From Ensifer sp. WSM1721 (GTDB lineage: Bacteria; Pseudomonadota; Alphaproteobacteria; Rhizobiales; Rhizobiaceae): DNA of 64,000 nt. The stretch lies in the NCBI RefSeq assembly GCF_000513895.2, contig NZ_CP165784.1, forward strand, positions 186,001-250,000. Direction: 5' to 3'. This document shows positions 1 to 10,344 of this stretch, in pieces (position 1 is the stretch's first letter; every line of letters begins with the position of its first letter). Both the position numbers and the translations under genes were made by a program. The notes below the pieces were generated by a model that was not told the origin of the DNA, made no database searches, and was given only the letters and a program-made list of their open reading frames with translations.

Positions 1-3000
1 TGCAGCAGAACGAGCAAATAGTAATCGCCACTCTCCGATGTCCGGAAGGCTGAGACTCTGATAAGAGGTGTCCGACCGTCAAATCGAAATATGCGCTGAC
101 GCTCCGCGCAGGCTTGCTCAATGGCCGTGAGTTGTTGCGCTGTGGCCATACCGACAAGGTTAATTTCTTCTACGATGGGATCTGGTATCGATCCGATTAC
201 CTGAGATAAGCCGCTCTCCGTTTCAGCGATTCGGAGCCTCAGTGCTTCCTCCCGGCCGATAACATGCGCAAGTGCACGTTCAAGAATGGAGACATTCAAG
301 ATGCCGGCGGGCATGAAGAAGAGATCAACAATATTGTAGTGCTCGCCGATTCCGACACAACTATTCCAATGTGAGATCGCAGGGGTTACTGGCATCGGTC
401 CATCGGAAGCCGCTAAAGCAGATGTCGCGGCCGACGTTTGGCACGTTGCAAGTTCCCGGATGGTTGGTGTCTGATGCAGTTGGTTGACTGTTAAGCTCAG
501 TCCCGCTTTACGCGCCAGTGTCACGCACCGCACACTCAGAAGCGAATTTCCACCGATATCAAAGAAGCTATCATCGATACCAATAGATTTAGCGCCCAAC
601 AGTTCTTGCCAGATACCGGCGAGGAGTCGCTCCCTCTCGGTCCGTGGCTCAGCGGGCTCGGTCTTTTGCATTGCGCGGGATGAGACGAAAGGGAGACGAG
701 CCCGATCTATCTTCCCGTTCGCTGTGAGCGGCATACGTCGCACCATCTGAACATCCGATGGGATCATGTAAGATGGGAGTGTCTGCCGCAGATGGCTCAC
801 AATGTCTCCTGAGGTCAGGCTGTCGTCATCTGGCGCCACGAGCGCAACCAGTCGCCGATCATCATCCTTGCCCTCTACAAAGACGGCGGCCTGCGCGATG
901 GCAGGATGAGATCCGAGCGCCGTCTCGATTTCCTCGAGCTCAATTCGGAAACCCCGAAGCTGAATTTGGTTATCCGCTCGACCACAAATCTCCAGAAGAC
1001 CTTTGCCTGAAATGCGGGCGATATCACCACTCCGATAAAGGACGCTGTATTGACCTTCATCGTATGGATTTGGAACGAAACAGTGCTTTGTTCGCTCTGG
1101 ATTCTTCCAATATCCAGCGCTCACGCAGCGTCCTGCCACACAGAGTTCACCTGCGACTCCGACGGGAACCCGTTTCAACTGTGCGTCAAGGACGTACATT
1201 CTCACATTATCGATCGGGCGCCCGACGGGCACAGCTGAAGAGCCATCGTCGGCGTCCGTTGTTCCGTACACCGCTGCATTAGACGCGCACTCCGTAGTGC
1301 CATAAAAATTCCATAGCGGCACATCCGGAAAGCACTCTCGCCAACGAGGAGGAAGCGATGCCGGCATCGGTTCAGCGCTGCTTGTAACCAGGCGCAGGTT
1401 GGTCAATTTCTGCAGTCGCTTTTGAGCGGCAATTAAACCGGACAGAATAGGCGGTGAGGCAGACAACCACGTGACGTGATGCCGTGCCAACTCACTCAAC
1501 AAGAGGTCGGGGTCGTGCAACTGCTCTTGCGTCAGAATGAGCGTGGGCACCCCCTTCAGAAGCCCTCCAAAATACTCCCATGCCGCAGCAACAAGTCCCG
1601 CTGACTTCTGTACGGCCATAACGTCGAAGCGATCAAAGGGGAAGCATCGCCACATCCAGTTCAGTCGATTGAGTATTGCGGATTCCGGTATGACAACGCC
1701 CTTCGCCTTACCCGTCGAGGATGAGGTATATATCAGGCTGGCTGCGCCCTTACCGGGCAATTCGATCGTTCGGTGCGTGGCCCGGCCAGGAGCGCGTCCG
1801 GCCTGCAGGGTAGACAGGCTAACGCACGGCACACCAAAATGGACCTCTTTGTCCTCGCGAGCGCGAACAAGCAGGCTCGCGCCACTGTCCCTCACGATAT
1901 GGCCGACCCGTTCCTCCGGGTAATCTGGCGATATAGGCACGACAGTTGCCTGCAAATCCCGGATGGCCAAAGTCGTGGCCGCTACATCAGGCGACCTGTC
2001 GACCAGCATGGCAACGATGTCACCCGGCCCCACCCCGCACGTTCGCAGAACGGACTGGATCGTAGCCATGCGTTCGCGCAGATGGCCAAACGTGATTGCT
2101 CCGAACTCGCCGAAGTAAGCCACCCGATCGATGTTTGAAGCGCTCACCTGATCGAACGCTTCCACAAGTGAAGGCTCGTTCTCATATGACCGCTCATCAC
2201 CCTTGAGCGAGTTTAGAATGGCGACTTCCGACGGGCTGAGGCTGCTCAGCGTGACAATCGGCTCGGCCGACCTCTCGACACAGGCAGCAAGGAGATGGCG
2301 AAGATTATCGGCCATGCGGGCGATCACATCGCTCGAAAATACGTCTTCCGCGTAAGCCAGTTGCAACGCAATTGCATCGCCTTCGTCTTGCGCGTACAGC
2401 GTAAGGTCGAATTTCACATAACCTGTGTCGTATTCGCGAAAAGTCAGTTCCAAATCGCGCTTGGCAGGAGGTTCCGCGGGCTCGGAGTACATGTTGAACA
2501 TGACTTGGAAGATCGGTGATCGACCGGGCTCGCGGTGGAATCGGGTATCTCTGACCATCCAGCTAAATGGATACGCCGAGTTCGCGATGGCATCGCTTAT
2601 GAGGTTATGCACGTGATTTACGTGAGCCGCGAAGGACTTATTGACGTCGATCGTGGTTCGAATTGGCAGCATGTTGAGGAAAAATCCTACGATCTCCTCG
2701 GTGCCGGGCTGGCTGCGCACCACATGCGGTATACCAACAATCACATCGTCTTGGCCGCTATACATCCGCAACAGCAGCTTGAAGCATGCCAATAGGATCG
2801 TGGAAGTCGTGCACCTGTGCCGGCGCGCAAAATCTCGCACTTGATCAGACACTTCGCCGCCAAGGAGAATCGCATGCGAGTTCCCGCGGTAGGAGCTTAC
2901 TTTCGACCGCAGTCGATTCCAGAGCGAAAGTACAGGAGGATTGTCGCCTAGCTGACGACGCCAATAGCGCCGCTGATCACTCAGCGACTTCGGTGTAAGA

Positions 3001-5444
3001 TGTACACTTTCCCAGAGCGCATAGGTCGAGAGCGATGGGCGATCTGGTGGAGAGACGGCAGCGGGATTGGAGTATCTCGTCTGTAAATCTCTGAGCAGAA
3101 CAGAGATTGACCATGCATCTATGATGATTTCGTGTGCGGTGATCAGCATGAGATGATCGTCGGCGCCAAGACGGATCAGGCGCGCACGAAACAAATGGCC
3201 CTGACTGAGATCAAAGGGATTGTTGAGCTCCTTCCGCCGCAGCTCCGCCAAAAGCTCCTCGGCCTCCTCTTGAGGCAGGTGAGTGGCGTCCACCAACTCT
3301 ATCTCGGATCTCTGCGGATCATCAAAAATCTGAACGGGCCCATCTTCGTCGATGAAACGTGCCGACAGCGCGTCATGCGCCTGAACAACATCGTTCCAGG
3401 CTTTATTGAATGCGATTGGGTCGACAGCACCTCGGATACGCATACCACCCTGAATGAGGTAATTTTTCGCGGTCGGATAGAGCTGCCAGAGAAACCAAAG
3501 ATGTTCTTGCACTCGCGTCAGGGGCGCTCGTCTGAGCTTCCCACAGGGGGGAAGCACGTTCTTTGTCGTTTCGGATTGGCTTGATATCGATAATGCAAGC
3601 GACCTGATGGTCCCATTCAGAACAATCCTGAAATCCGCATTTGCTCCGAGCTGCCTCTGAATCTGAGCCAATATAAGTACCGCGCGGAGCGAGTCGCCCC
3701 CAAGATCCATGAATTGGTCGTTGACACCGATGCCTTCGATCCGAAGAACGCTGGACCAAATATCTCGTAATGTGCTTTCCAGCTCCGTCTTTGGTTGCTC
3801 GAGCGGACTCTGCAGCTCCGGGCGAACGGTTGTCGGATCTGGCAGTAACGCGAGATCTACCTTCCCGTTTCGGGTGATCGGCATCCGGTCGACACGAATG
3901 AGTCGCTCCGGAAGCATGTAGGTAGGAAGTGTTTCGGCAGCAAAGCTCCGGAGTTCACCCTCTGAAAGTTCGGCAGGAGCCGACACATAGGCCAGTATTC
4001 GTCTTGGCCCAGTTTCTCGGCCGGCGTGGGTTATTTCCCGAGCCGTCAGCTTCACGCTCTGGTTTACCGGTGTGACAGCAACGGCGGCACTTACCAAAGG
4101 ATGAGCGCAGAGGCGAGACTCGATTTCTCCAAGTTCGATCCGGTGCCCCCGGATCTTGATCTGACGATCTCGTCTACCAAGACACTCCAGCAGGCCATCT
4201 GCCCTGATGCGTCCGAGATCGCCGGTCTTGTAGAGCTGCCGATAAGATGGATGGTCCGAGAACGGGTTCGACAAAAAGACGTCTTTGGTACGCACGCCAT
4301 CGTTGATGTATCCATCTGCGACACCGACCCCACTAACGCAGATCTCGCCAACTTCTCCCGTCTTGCACAGACGCGATCCATTGACGACATAAACCCTGAG
4401 ATTGGCAATAGGCTTACCGATGGGCAAATAGGTTTCAGCTGTACTGGGCGGGAGAGATATCAAATGGTGTGTAACCCCATCCGCACATTCGGTCGGTCCG
4501 TAGTGATTGAGAATTGGGACTCGAGGAAAGAGTGTCAGCCACCCGTGCGCCAAGGCAGGCGTCAGCGGCTCGCCCACCGTGGAGACCATGCGCAACGCAC
4601 GAAGAAACCGCTCCTTGACTGAGAGTGACTGGAGATACTCAACGAACACGGCTAGCACCGATGGAACGAATTGGGCAATCGTGACGCGATTAGCCTGCAG
4701 TGCCCGAAGAAGGGCCGTCGGAGATCTCACTGTCGAATCATCAATGATCGCGACGCAACTGCCGACACATAGCCCTGCCAAAAGCTGCCACAGCGAGATG
4801 TCAAAGCTATGCGAGGCAGTTTGTGCGACACAGTCCTTCTCACTTAGCTCGAGCGCATCCATCTTGGCCCTCAAGTGATTGTTTAGGCCTGCGCGCTTGA
4901 CCATCACCCCCTTGGGTCTCCCCGTCGAACCGGACGTAAACAGAATGTAGGCGAGATGGCCCTCAGCCAAAGCTGGCATTCCAGGAGAGGCAGGGCCACC
5001 GTGTAGCGCCGTCTGCACCGTCAAGAATTGTCGGCGGCCGTTGCTGTTTTCCTGAAAGAGGCCAAGCTCTTCCGGTCTTTCCGGCCCGACAATCAGAGTG
5101 CATCCACTCTGCTCGATCATGAAAGAAATGCGGGAGGTCGGCAAAGATGGATCGAGCGGCAAATATGTCGAGCCGCTTTTGAGAATTGCGATTACCGTGG
5201 CTGCCCAATGGGGGTTTCGGTCACCGAAATACCCCACGATTCTACCCTCTGCGCTGTGCTCTCGTAGGGTGCTTGCAATTTTATCCGACAGCAGTCGCAA
5301 CTCACCATATGTGAGTTCTTCCGCGCCATGCTTAATCGCTATCCTGTCTGGGAACGACGCCGCAATTTCATCGATAGACGCAACTACATCGATGAGCTGA
5401 CTTATGACAGATTCGGACTTGGCAGTCCCTACTTCGTTGAGCAT
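1..5444 (-). CDS. Non-ribosomal peptide synthetase, partial (A-T-C-A-T-C...)
   Basis: Continuous minus frame from ATG at 5444, preceded by AAGGA, to the window edge (about 1814 codons); the C-terminus is missing. Domain order: adenylation 1 (about 25-510, core TSGSTGRPKG near 180 and NHYGPTE near 330), carrier 1 (DLGGDSL, Ser about 585), condensation (about 630-1060, motif HEIIIDAWS at 771), adenylation 2 (about 1080-1560, TSSSTGKAKG near 1245 and NFYGTTE), carrier 2 (DIGGNSL, Ser about 1634), then the start of a second condensation domain. It opens with A-T and no C domain, so it looks like an initiating subunit acting in the cytoplasm on carrier-bound intermediates. Two features are odd: the condensation motif has Glu where the second His of HHxxxDG belongs, and adenylation 2 lacks the usual FDxSxW motif. 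I checked the frame at five motifs and found no break. The product is unknown. Confidence 0.95.
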   Translation of the reverse strand, partial: MLNEVGTAKSESVISQLIDVVASIDEIAASFPDRIAIKHGAEELTYGELRLLSDKIASTLREHSAEGRIVGYFGDRNPHWAATVIAILKSGSTYLPLDPSLPTSRISFMIEQSGCTLIVGPERPEELGLFQENSNGRRQFLTVQTALHGGPASPGMPALAEGHLAYILFTSGSTGRPKGVMVKRAGLNNHLRAKMDALELSEKDCVAQTASHSFDISLWQLLAGLCVGSCVAIIDDSTVRSPTALLRALQANRVTIAQFVPSVLAVFVEYLQSLSVKERFLRALRMVSTVGEPLTPALAHGWLTLFPRVPILNHYGPTECADGVTHHLISLPPSTAETYLPIGKPIANLRVYVVNGSRLCKTGEVGEICVSGVGVADGYINDGVRTKDVFLSNPFSDHPSYRQLYKTGDLGRIRADGLLECLGRRDRQIKIRGHRIELGEIESRLCAHPLVSAAVAVTPVNQSVKLTAREITHAGRETGPRRILAYVSAPAELSEGELRSFAAETLPTYMLPERLIRVDRMPITRNGKVDLALLPDPTTVRPELQSPLEQPKTELESTLRDIWSSVLRIEGIGVNDQFMDLGGDSLRAVLILAQIQRQLGANADFRIVLNGTIRSLALSISSQSETTKNVLPPCGKLRRAPLTRVQEHLWFLWQLYPTAKNYLIQGGMRIRGAVDPIAFNKAWNDVVQAHDALSARFIDEDGPVQIFDDPQRSEIELVDATHLPQEEAEELLAELRRKELNNPFDLSQGHLFRARLIRLGADDHLMLITAHEIIIDAWSISVLLRDLQTRYSNPAAVSPPDRPSLSTYALWESVHLTPKSLSDQRRYWRRQLGDNPPVLSLWNRLRSKVSSYRGNSHAILLGGEVSDQVRDFARRHRCTTSTILLACFKLLLRMYSGQDDVIVGIPHVVRSQPGTEEIVGFFLNMLPIRTTIDVNKSFAAHVNHVHNLISDAIANSAYPFSWMVRDTRFHREPGRSPIFQVMFNMYSEPAEPPAKRDLELTFREYDTGYVKFDLTLYAQDEGDAIALQLAYAEDVFSSDVIARMADNLRHLLAACVERSAEPIVTLSSLSPSEVAILNSLKGDERSYENEPSLVEAFDQVSASNIDRVAYFGEFGAITFGHLRERMATIQSVLRTCGVGPGDIVAMLVDRSPDVAATTLAIRDLQATVVPISPDYPEERVGHIVRDSGASLLVRAREDKEVHFGVPCVSLSTLQAGRAPGRATHRTIELPGKGAASLIYTSSSTGKAKGVVIPESAILNRLNWMWRCFPFDRFDVMAVQKSAGLVAAAWEYFGGLLKGVPTLILTQEQLHDPDLLLSELARHHVTWLSASPPILSGLIAAQKRLQKLTNLRLVTSSAEPMPASLPPRWRECFPDVPLWNFYGTTECASNAAVYGTTDADDGSSAVPVGRPIDNVRMYVLDAQLKRVPVGVAGELCVAGRCVSAGYWKNPERTKHCFVPNPYDEGQYSVLYRSGDIARISGKGLLEICGRADNQIQLRGFRIELEEIETALGSHPAIAQAAVFVEGKDDDRRLVALVAPDDDSLTSGDIVSHLRQTLPSYMIPSDVQMVRRMPLTANGKIDRARLPFVSSRAMQKTEPAEPRTERERLLAGIWQELLGAKSIGIDDSFFDIGGNSLLSVRCVTLARKAGLSLTVNQLHQTPTIRELATCQTSAATSALAASDGPMPVTPAISHWNSCVGIGEHYNIVDLFFMPAGILNVSILERALAHVIGREEALRLRIAETESGLSQVIGSIPDPIVEEINLVGMATAQQLTAIEQACAERQRIFRFDGRTPLIRVSAFRTSESGDYYLLVLL

Positions 5445-6303
5445 TAGTCGTCCTTGGGGGCAAGGCAGATCAATAGGTTGGTTCGTAGTTCCTGCGAGGG
5501 AGCTTCAAAAGTCATGCCAACTACGCAAAGAGGCGCTTAAAGCCAAAATTTGCCGTGAATCATCAATGGCTTAAATGAAAGTTAGCCAAGAGATCAGGTC
5601 GAAAAGCGCCGTGTTGCAAACTCGACAAAGCCACAGCAGGGCGGCTACTCGTGTTTTTGCCGGGAACAGCGGGCAGGGATATCAACTAACGACATTGAGT
5701 GCAGGCTGCGACATCGGTCCAGGTAAGTGTTGCGGCCATCCTCCGTTTCCGCCATTGCTGTGAGACGTGGACACGAAACCTGCGGGGATCTGTCGCAACG
5801 TCCTGCTCACCGGTGTGGCAGAATAGACCGCGCGAACCAGTGAGGGGGCAACTACAGCTTACCGAAGGCTGCTTTGCGACGCAGGCGGCTGAAATTGGGG
5901 GACCGGCTGACAACGCGAACGTGCCTCATGCACTTCGGCTGTCTATCAGCACGCGATGAAGAGTTTGATGCGCTTCATCGTATGCATCCCGTCGCAGGCT
6001 CAAGATGTCGAATCTGCATTCGCCGACGCCGCGGTCATCGGGGGGAGAAAGGGTTAACTCGCTTTTCCTTTTGGCTTGAGCCAACGCATCTGAACGGGCC
6101 TTTGGCACGGGATTCTTGCCTGCGCTGCCACGTCAGTGTCATGGTCATCGTACCAACTGCGACTTAGGCAAGATCCTCGGGCTTAGCGCCCGGCACCGTC
6201 ACCCAGAGGTTTGCGCGAATTTATGTGTGGCGTGGCGACAAGAATCAGGCTGCGCTGCAGCCGAGGCTGCGGCTGAACGGCAGCCAAGAAGCGCGATCTG
6301 TCG
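5445..6303. other. Intergenic, no supported gene
   Basis: About 860 bases upstream of the NRPS. The NRPS ribosome binding site (AAGGA) lies at its left end. Short open frames on both strands show no recognisable family or convincing start. I looked for a sigma-54 (-24/-12) promoter and a nod box and saw neither with correct spacing. Probably promoter plus decayed DNA. Confidence 0.4.
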
Positions 6304-6399
6304 CTAGACCACATTCGAGACCACGAGACGGACGATGAGCGCGAGCGTCGAGAGGGTCAGGAAGTAGATCATCGGCTTACCGGCGAACGTCGCAATCGG
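6304..6399 (-). pseudogene. C-terminal remnant of a membrane protein
   Basis: Minus frame ending in TAG at 6304. The last 31 codons form one hydrophobic stretch (MIYFLTLSTLALIV) flanked by charged residues, as at the end of an integral membrane protein. Upstream the frame dissolves into unrelated sequence, so only the tail survives. The parent family cannot be named from so little. Confidence 0.35.
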
Positions 6400-6895
6400 G
6401 CGAAAACACGCACTTTACTGCTATGTAGAAACAACCTCCGGCCATTGACAACCTTCTGAACGTCGGTTGCCGCGCCCCAATCGACTATCCAAGTCTTACA
6501 TCTCGGACCTCGGCTAATTGGATGGGCGCATCCGGCAGCGATCCGCTCGATCACCGATTGGCGCACATTTGAGACCCGAGCAAGCTTGCGCAACTCGCCT
6601 CTGCGCTCTCGCGGCGTTTCCTCGGATGACGCAAGAGTAGCCGCTCAAATCAGGCATCTGCGGATCGACAAAGGCGTGGCTCCCGAGGACGCGGGAAGAT
6701 CATCGAGCGATAGTGGGCGGTGGGCCCAGATAGCATCTGTTCAAGGTCGGAGGAGATCGAAGCTCGTAGACAAGGGATCGCTTCGGTCTCGAACGGGTGC
6801 GGTCGTCGACTAAGCGCCCCTTCGTATTGGCTAAGCGCAGTGTCACACCCTCGACAATATCGGATACAGAACAAGGCGCATGAATGCTATCATTG

Positions 6896-7153
6896 TTATA
6901 AAACAATGTTGCGGTGGGGCACGATATGTGCTCCACCGTCGGCTTCGTCGCCGTTGTGGTATGCGAAAGTGATCTCGATCGTGCCATCGTCGAGCAGTTC
7001 GGCATGTCCGTCACCCGAGACTTCGTCCATTTCGTCGCATCCTGCCCATGTGAAGGAGACCACGGACGTCCTGTAGTCGAGATCGAGGCCCGCTTGCAAT
7101 CCGCGTCTGATCGAGCAGATCGCCAGCGAGACCGGCCTGAGGGTGGGTGGCAC
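6896..7153 (-). pseudogene. Small conserved-type hypothetical protein, probably a remnant
   Basis: An 85-codon minus frame. The second half (SFTWAGCDEMDEVSGDGHAE, then DDGTIEITFAYHNGDEA) has the look of a small rhizobial protein family with a TWEGNDEMDxxxG core that I recall without a function. The first 30 residues look unlike coding sequence and no good ribosome binding site precedes them, so the native start is probably lost. It stands alone, with no gene partner close by. Confidence 0.4.
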
Positions 7154-7656
7154 GCTCTACTCGGATGCTCTGTCCGGGCCGGACGGTCCCGCATCCACCT
7201 ATATCGACATGTTCCGCAACAATGTGGAGACCATCAACGCAGCCATTCTCGGCAGCTGATGGCGTGGTGTGGCCTGCCCGACCATGGGGTCGGTCAGGCT
7301 CTCTCACCGGGACCAATCAAGCAAATCGGATGTGATCGGGACATGATGGGCGGCCTGTTCAAGCGGCGCAAAGTCGTGCGTGATGTCGCGGAGAATGACA
7401 TGAGAAGGTTCTATGATCCCGTGCCTGATGAAGGCGCTTTTCCTCACACTTGCGCTCGCAGCGCCGGTATCGCCAGCTTTGCCCGCGCAGAAACGTTGGA
7501 AGCGGCGGGGGCCACGGGAAGTCGCATTGGCACATGGTGAATGCGAGCGGCAAAATTGAAGAGGTGGGCAAGCCACTCGCCTGGCCGCGCCCGCTCCTTT
7601 TTCCGAAAGCCGCCGCGCATGTGCGCAAACGCCTGTTCGCCTCTGCGATCGCGAAA

Positions 7657-7860
7657 TCAAACTGATCTGACGTTCTCAGCTTTAGACTTTCCGGTCTTGC
7701 GATCCTGTCCCAGGTCATAGCTGACCTTCTGGCCGTCACGAAGCGCATTGCCACTCTGTACGGCCGAGATATGGACGAACACGTCCGCTCCGCCATTATC
7801 GGGCGTGATGAAGCCAAAGCCCTTGTCCTGATTGAAGAATTTAACGGTCCCGGTCGGCAT
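7657..7860 (-). CDS. Cold-shock protein, CspA family
   Basis: A 67-aa single-domain OB-fold protein. The nucleic-acid-binding RNP motifs are complete: KGFGFI (RNP1) and VFVHIS (RNP2). It should bind single-stranded RNA or DNA in the cytoplasm as an RNA chaperone. Two in-frame ATGs exist two codons apart; the second (7860) is preferred because GGGGA lies about six bases upstream. It is monocistronic, with no close partner on the same strand. Length and motifs are normal for the family; only its plasmid location is notable. Extra csp copies are common in rhizobia. Confidence 0.93.
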   Translation of the reverse strand: MPTGTVKFFNQDKGFGFITPDNGGADVFVHISAVQSGNALRDGQKVSYDLGQDRKTGKSKAENVRSV

Positions 7861-8357
7861 GAACATCCCCGTGTGCTGCGGCCTCGGCGCCGCCGGTGAA
7901 GTCTATTCGCTGCTGACGACGCCCGCAACCGCGCAGGCGCAGGATTCCGCGGATTTGTCGCAACGACGGTTGTAGCCGGTCTCAGCTAGGCTCGAGGCAA
8001 AACCTCGCCATGGGCAGCGTTGCCTCGTTTTTCGTCAACTAGGCGGGAAGTTATGGTGCGATGACACCCCGCCAGCTCATCAGCACCTGGGAAATCATCG
8101 TCCGGCGCAACGGGTGTACCGCGGCGGCGACGGTTGAACCGAGGACCTCGCCCGCGTTGGTGAGTGCAGCTTTGACGGTCTGAACGCCGTAGGAAAAGCG
8201 GACCATGCAAGCGGAACCGGCACCATTATCTGCGCGACGAAGTACTGCTTGGGCGATCCTCTGGGCTTATCTTCACTGCGTCTTGGCGCGCGATGCATTT
8301 CGCGCTACGGCTTCCGTCTGCAAGCGCTGGCAATTGTCGCAAAGGAGAAGCGCGCAA
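7861..8357. other. Intergenic, probable leader of the TPR gene
   Basis: About 500 bases between divergently transcribed csp and the TPR gene. Open frames continue upstream of the TPR start on the plus strand but lack coding character. Both promoters must lie here; no clear -35/-10 pair could be picked out. Confidence 0.35.
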
Positions 8358-9377
8358 ATGGACGGGCTCGTTACATTCGAGATCGCGGGCGATGACGGTA
8401 TTTTCCGTCACGGCGACGCATATGGCGCGATCGTCGACGAACTCGACACCGCGCTCGATCGTCGCGAAAGCGGGGGCCTCTCTCAGGCCAGGTATCTTTC
8501 GGCCTTGCGAGACATTGTCGAACGTCATCCCCATTTCATCGATGGCCATGCCCATCTCGGATCCGCTCTCCTGGAACAGGGCAAACCGAAGGCTGCGTTG
8601 GAATCCTGCCTGCGCGGCCTGCAACTGGGCGAGAACGCCATCCCCGGTGGCTTTGCAGGTACGATCGAATGGGGTTTTCTTGAGAACCGGCCGTTCCTGC
8701 GGGCCGCCCATGGCGCCATGCTTTGCCGCCTGCACCTTGGACAGCGCAAAGAGGCGCTGGCGTTGATGGAGAAGATGCTGGCATGGAACCCGAACGACAA
8801 CCAGGGCGTCCGCTTCCTGATCGGCTCGGAATATCTGCGCGCCGGCATGACGGCGAAGGCGTCTGGCATCTTCAGGAACGAGGCCGATCAGTACCCGCCC
8901 TACCACTACGAAACGGGACTGCTCCACTTCCAGGCAGGCAACCTGATTGCGGCGGCTACGAGCCTGCGTCGCGGCTTTGTGGCGAACGGCTATGTCGCCG
9001 AAATACTGAGCGGAAACCCGGATCCGATGCCGCTCGTGATCTGGCACCAGTCGAACCTCGCGGAGCCAGAGGTTGCGCATGACCATATCGCGCAGTGCGG
9101 CGAGCTGTGGCGGACGACGGAGGGAGCCATCGCGTTCCTGCGCTGGCTCCATACGCATCCGAAAGTCATGGCGGAACGCGCGGCCGTGTTCGAGTGCATG
9201 GAAGCTTTGCTTTGGGAGAACGACATCGATCGGCGCAGGAAGCTGCTCGACCGGCAGGACGCGGCTGTCGCGGCTATTGATGATCGGTTGTCGACGGACA
9301 TCGTGGTCGAACGCTCCGACCGTCATGGTCGATCTGTATTGCCCTGGCTTTATCTGCAAACACGGCCGCGGCTCTGA
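8358..9377 (+). CDS. TPR-like repeat protein
   Basis: A 339-aa cytoplasmic-looking protein with no signal peptide or membrane segment. Alpha-helical repeats of TPR type are visible in the first half, for example FIDGHAHLGSALLEQGKPKA at about residue 60, RAAHGAMLCRLHLGQRKEAL near 120, and GLLHFQAGNLIAAATSLRRG near 190. Such repeats mediate protein-protein contacts; partner and role are unknown. The open frame extends upstream to 8205, but ATG 8358 is chosen because AAAGGAG precedes it and the upstream part is not protein-like. A long open frame on the opposite strand is a shadow. Confidence 0.8.
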   Translation: MDGLVTFEIAGDDGIFRHGDAYGAIVDELDTALDRRESGGLSQARYLSALRDIVERHPHFIDGHAHLGSALLEQGKPKAALESCLRGLQLGENAIPGGFAGTIEWGFLENRPFLRAAHGAMLCRLHLGQRKEALALMEKMLAWNPNDNQGVRFLIGSEYLRAGMTAKASGIFRNEADQYPPYHYETGLLHFQAGNLIAAATSLRRGFVANGYVAEILSGNPDPMPLVIWHQSNLAEPEVAHDHIAQCGELWRTTEGAIAFLRWLHTHPKVMAERAAVFECMEALLWENDIDRRRKLLDRQDAAVAAIDDRLSTDIVVERSDRHGRSVLPWLYLQTRPRL

Positions 9378-9641
9378 AAGGATCGGATCCAAGCGCGGCG
9401 GCGCTTGCGGCTTTCGGCGAGGTCGAAGCGAGCGCAAGATCGGGTCAGCGCGAACGAAATACTTGTCGCGCAAATCCTTGATCGCATGCAACTCGTTAAG
9501 AGCCGGTGAACGCGCTCCTCTACGAGTCACTTAAAGAGGTCGTGCGAAGTCAGGCGCTGCGATCGAGGCGGAGCCTCTATCTCTGGAATTGTTGCTGCCG
9601 CCATTCATGCCTGCCTGTTATCGGGTAGAAGCCGCCGTAAA

Positions 9642-10238
9642 CTAGGTCGACGGGAGCCGCGCCAGCATCTCTCTTAGCTGAGCATTCTCCGCTTGAAGGC
9701 GAGATCGCCACAAGACTTTCAGGTGCCGGTTTTCTGTCTCGAGCGCGTCCAGTTCATCGAAACCGGTTTGCCCTGATTGAGCGGCAGGGCGGACTTTGGG
9801 CGGCGTCTTCCTCCCAGGCTTTGACCTCTTCAAAGCAGCGGCGCGCTTCACCGGGTTGGCGTGTTCGGTCTCCTCAGGTGCGGACACTGGTACCGTCATC
9901 ACCACCGGTGCGTCATCCGTCTCCGCCGGTGGTCGTGCCGCGTCAGCCTGCGGTGTCGGCATCACGTCTATCGCTGGATCGCCGGAAGGCGCCGCGGGTG
10001 GTCGATCGATCGGCTTGTCAATCGTCTCGAGGATCCTAGCCGCTGGCCGGACCGGGACCATCGGTGGCCGTTCCGCTGCGCGCTCCGCGTCGGTTCGCCC
10101 GCCGGTGCTCGGAAGATCGGATTCCACCGCACGAGCGATGGCCTTGAGATCGGTGTCACCCCAGATCGAGGCACTTGCCCCTCTTGCCTGACGCCGGTTC
10201 GACTTGAATTCGACAACGAAGTTTCGTCGTGTTTTCAT
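9642..10238 (-). CDS. SyrB-associated coiled-coil protein
   Basis: A 198-aa protein starting at ATG 10238. The N-terminus (MKTRRNFVVEFKSNRR, then IWGDTDLKAIARAVE) is basic and recurs in the broken gene at 62596. The middle (about 60-150) is Pro/Ala/Asp-rich and probably disordered. The C-terminus (about 160-195, ALETENRHLKVLWRSRLQAE) is a short coiled coil that resembles the tail of the SyrB-like protein encoded just upstream on the same strand, 106 bases away. The two may form one transcription unit and interact through these coils; that is inference. No enzymatic motif is visible. Confidence 0.65.
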   Translation of the reverse strand: MKTRRNFVVEFKSNRRQARGASASIWGDTDLKAIARAVESDLPSTGGRTDAERAAERPPMVPVRPAARILETIDKPIDRPPAAPSGDPAIDVMPTPQADAARPPAETDDAPVVMTVPVSAPEETEHANPVKRAAALKRSKPGRKTPPKVRPAAQSGQTGFDELDALETENRHLKVLWRSRLQAENAQLREMLARLPST

Positions 10239-10344
10239 GCAGAAGCATATCCGAAGAAAAGGAAGTTGGTCCCCGACATTGCGGGTCCTGCGGAAGACAT
10301 AAGTGAGAGCGCGCGCTTTTACAACGCGGGCGCCGTGGCGCGGC

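Noticed and set aside
5686..6108. Short minus frames upstream of the NRPS
   Set aside because: They overlap one another, have no ribosome binding sites and resemble no family I recognise.
6100..6125. Sigma-54-like TGGCACG...TTGC sequence
   Set aside because: The spacer between the GG and GC elements is two bases too long, and no gene follows at the proper distance.
8226..9530. 434-codon minus-strand open frame
   Set aside because: Lies antisense to the TPR-like gene, lacks recognisable motifs and a ribosome binding site, and has composition typical of a GC-rich shadow frame.
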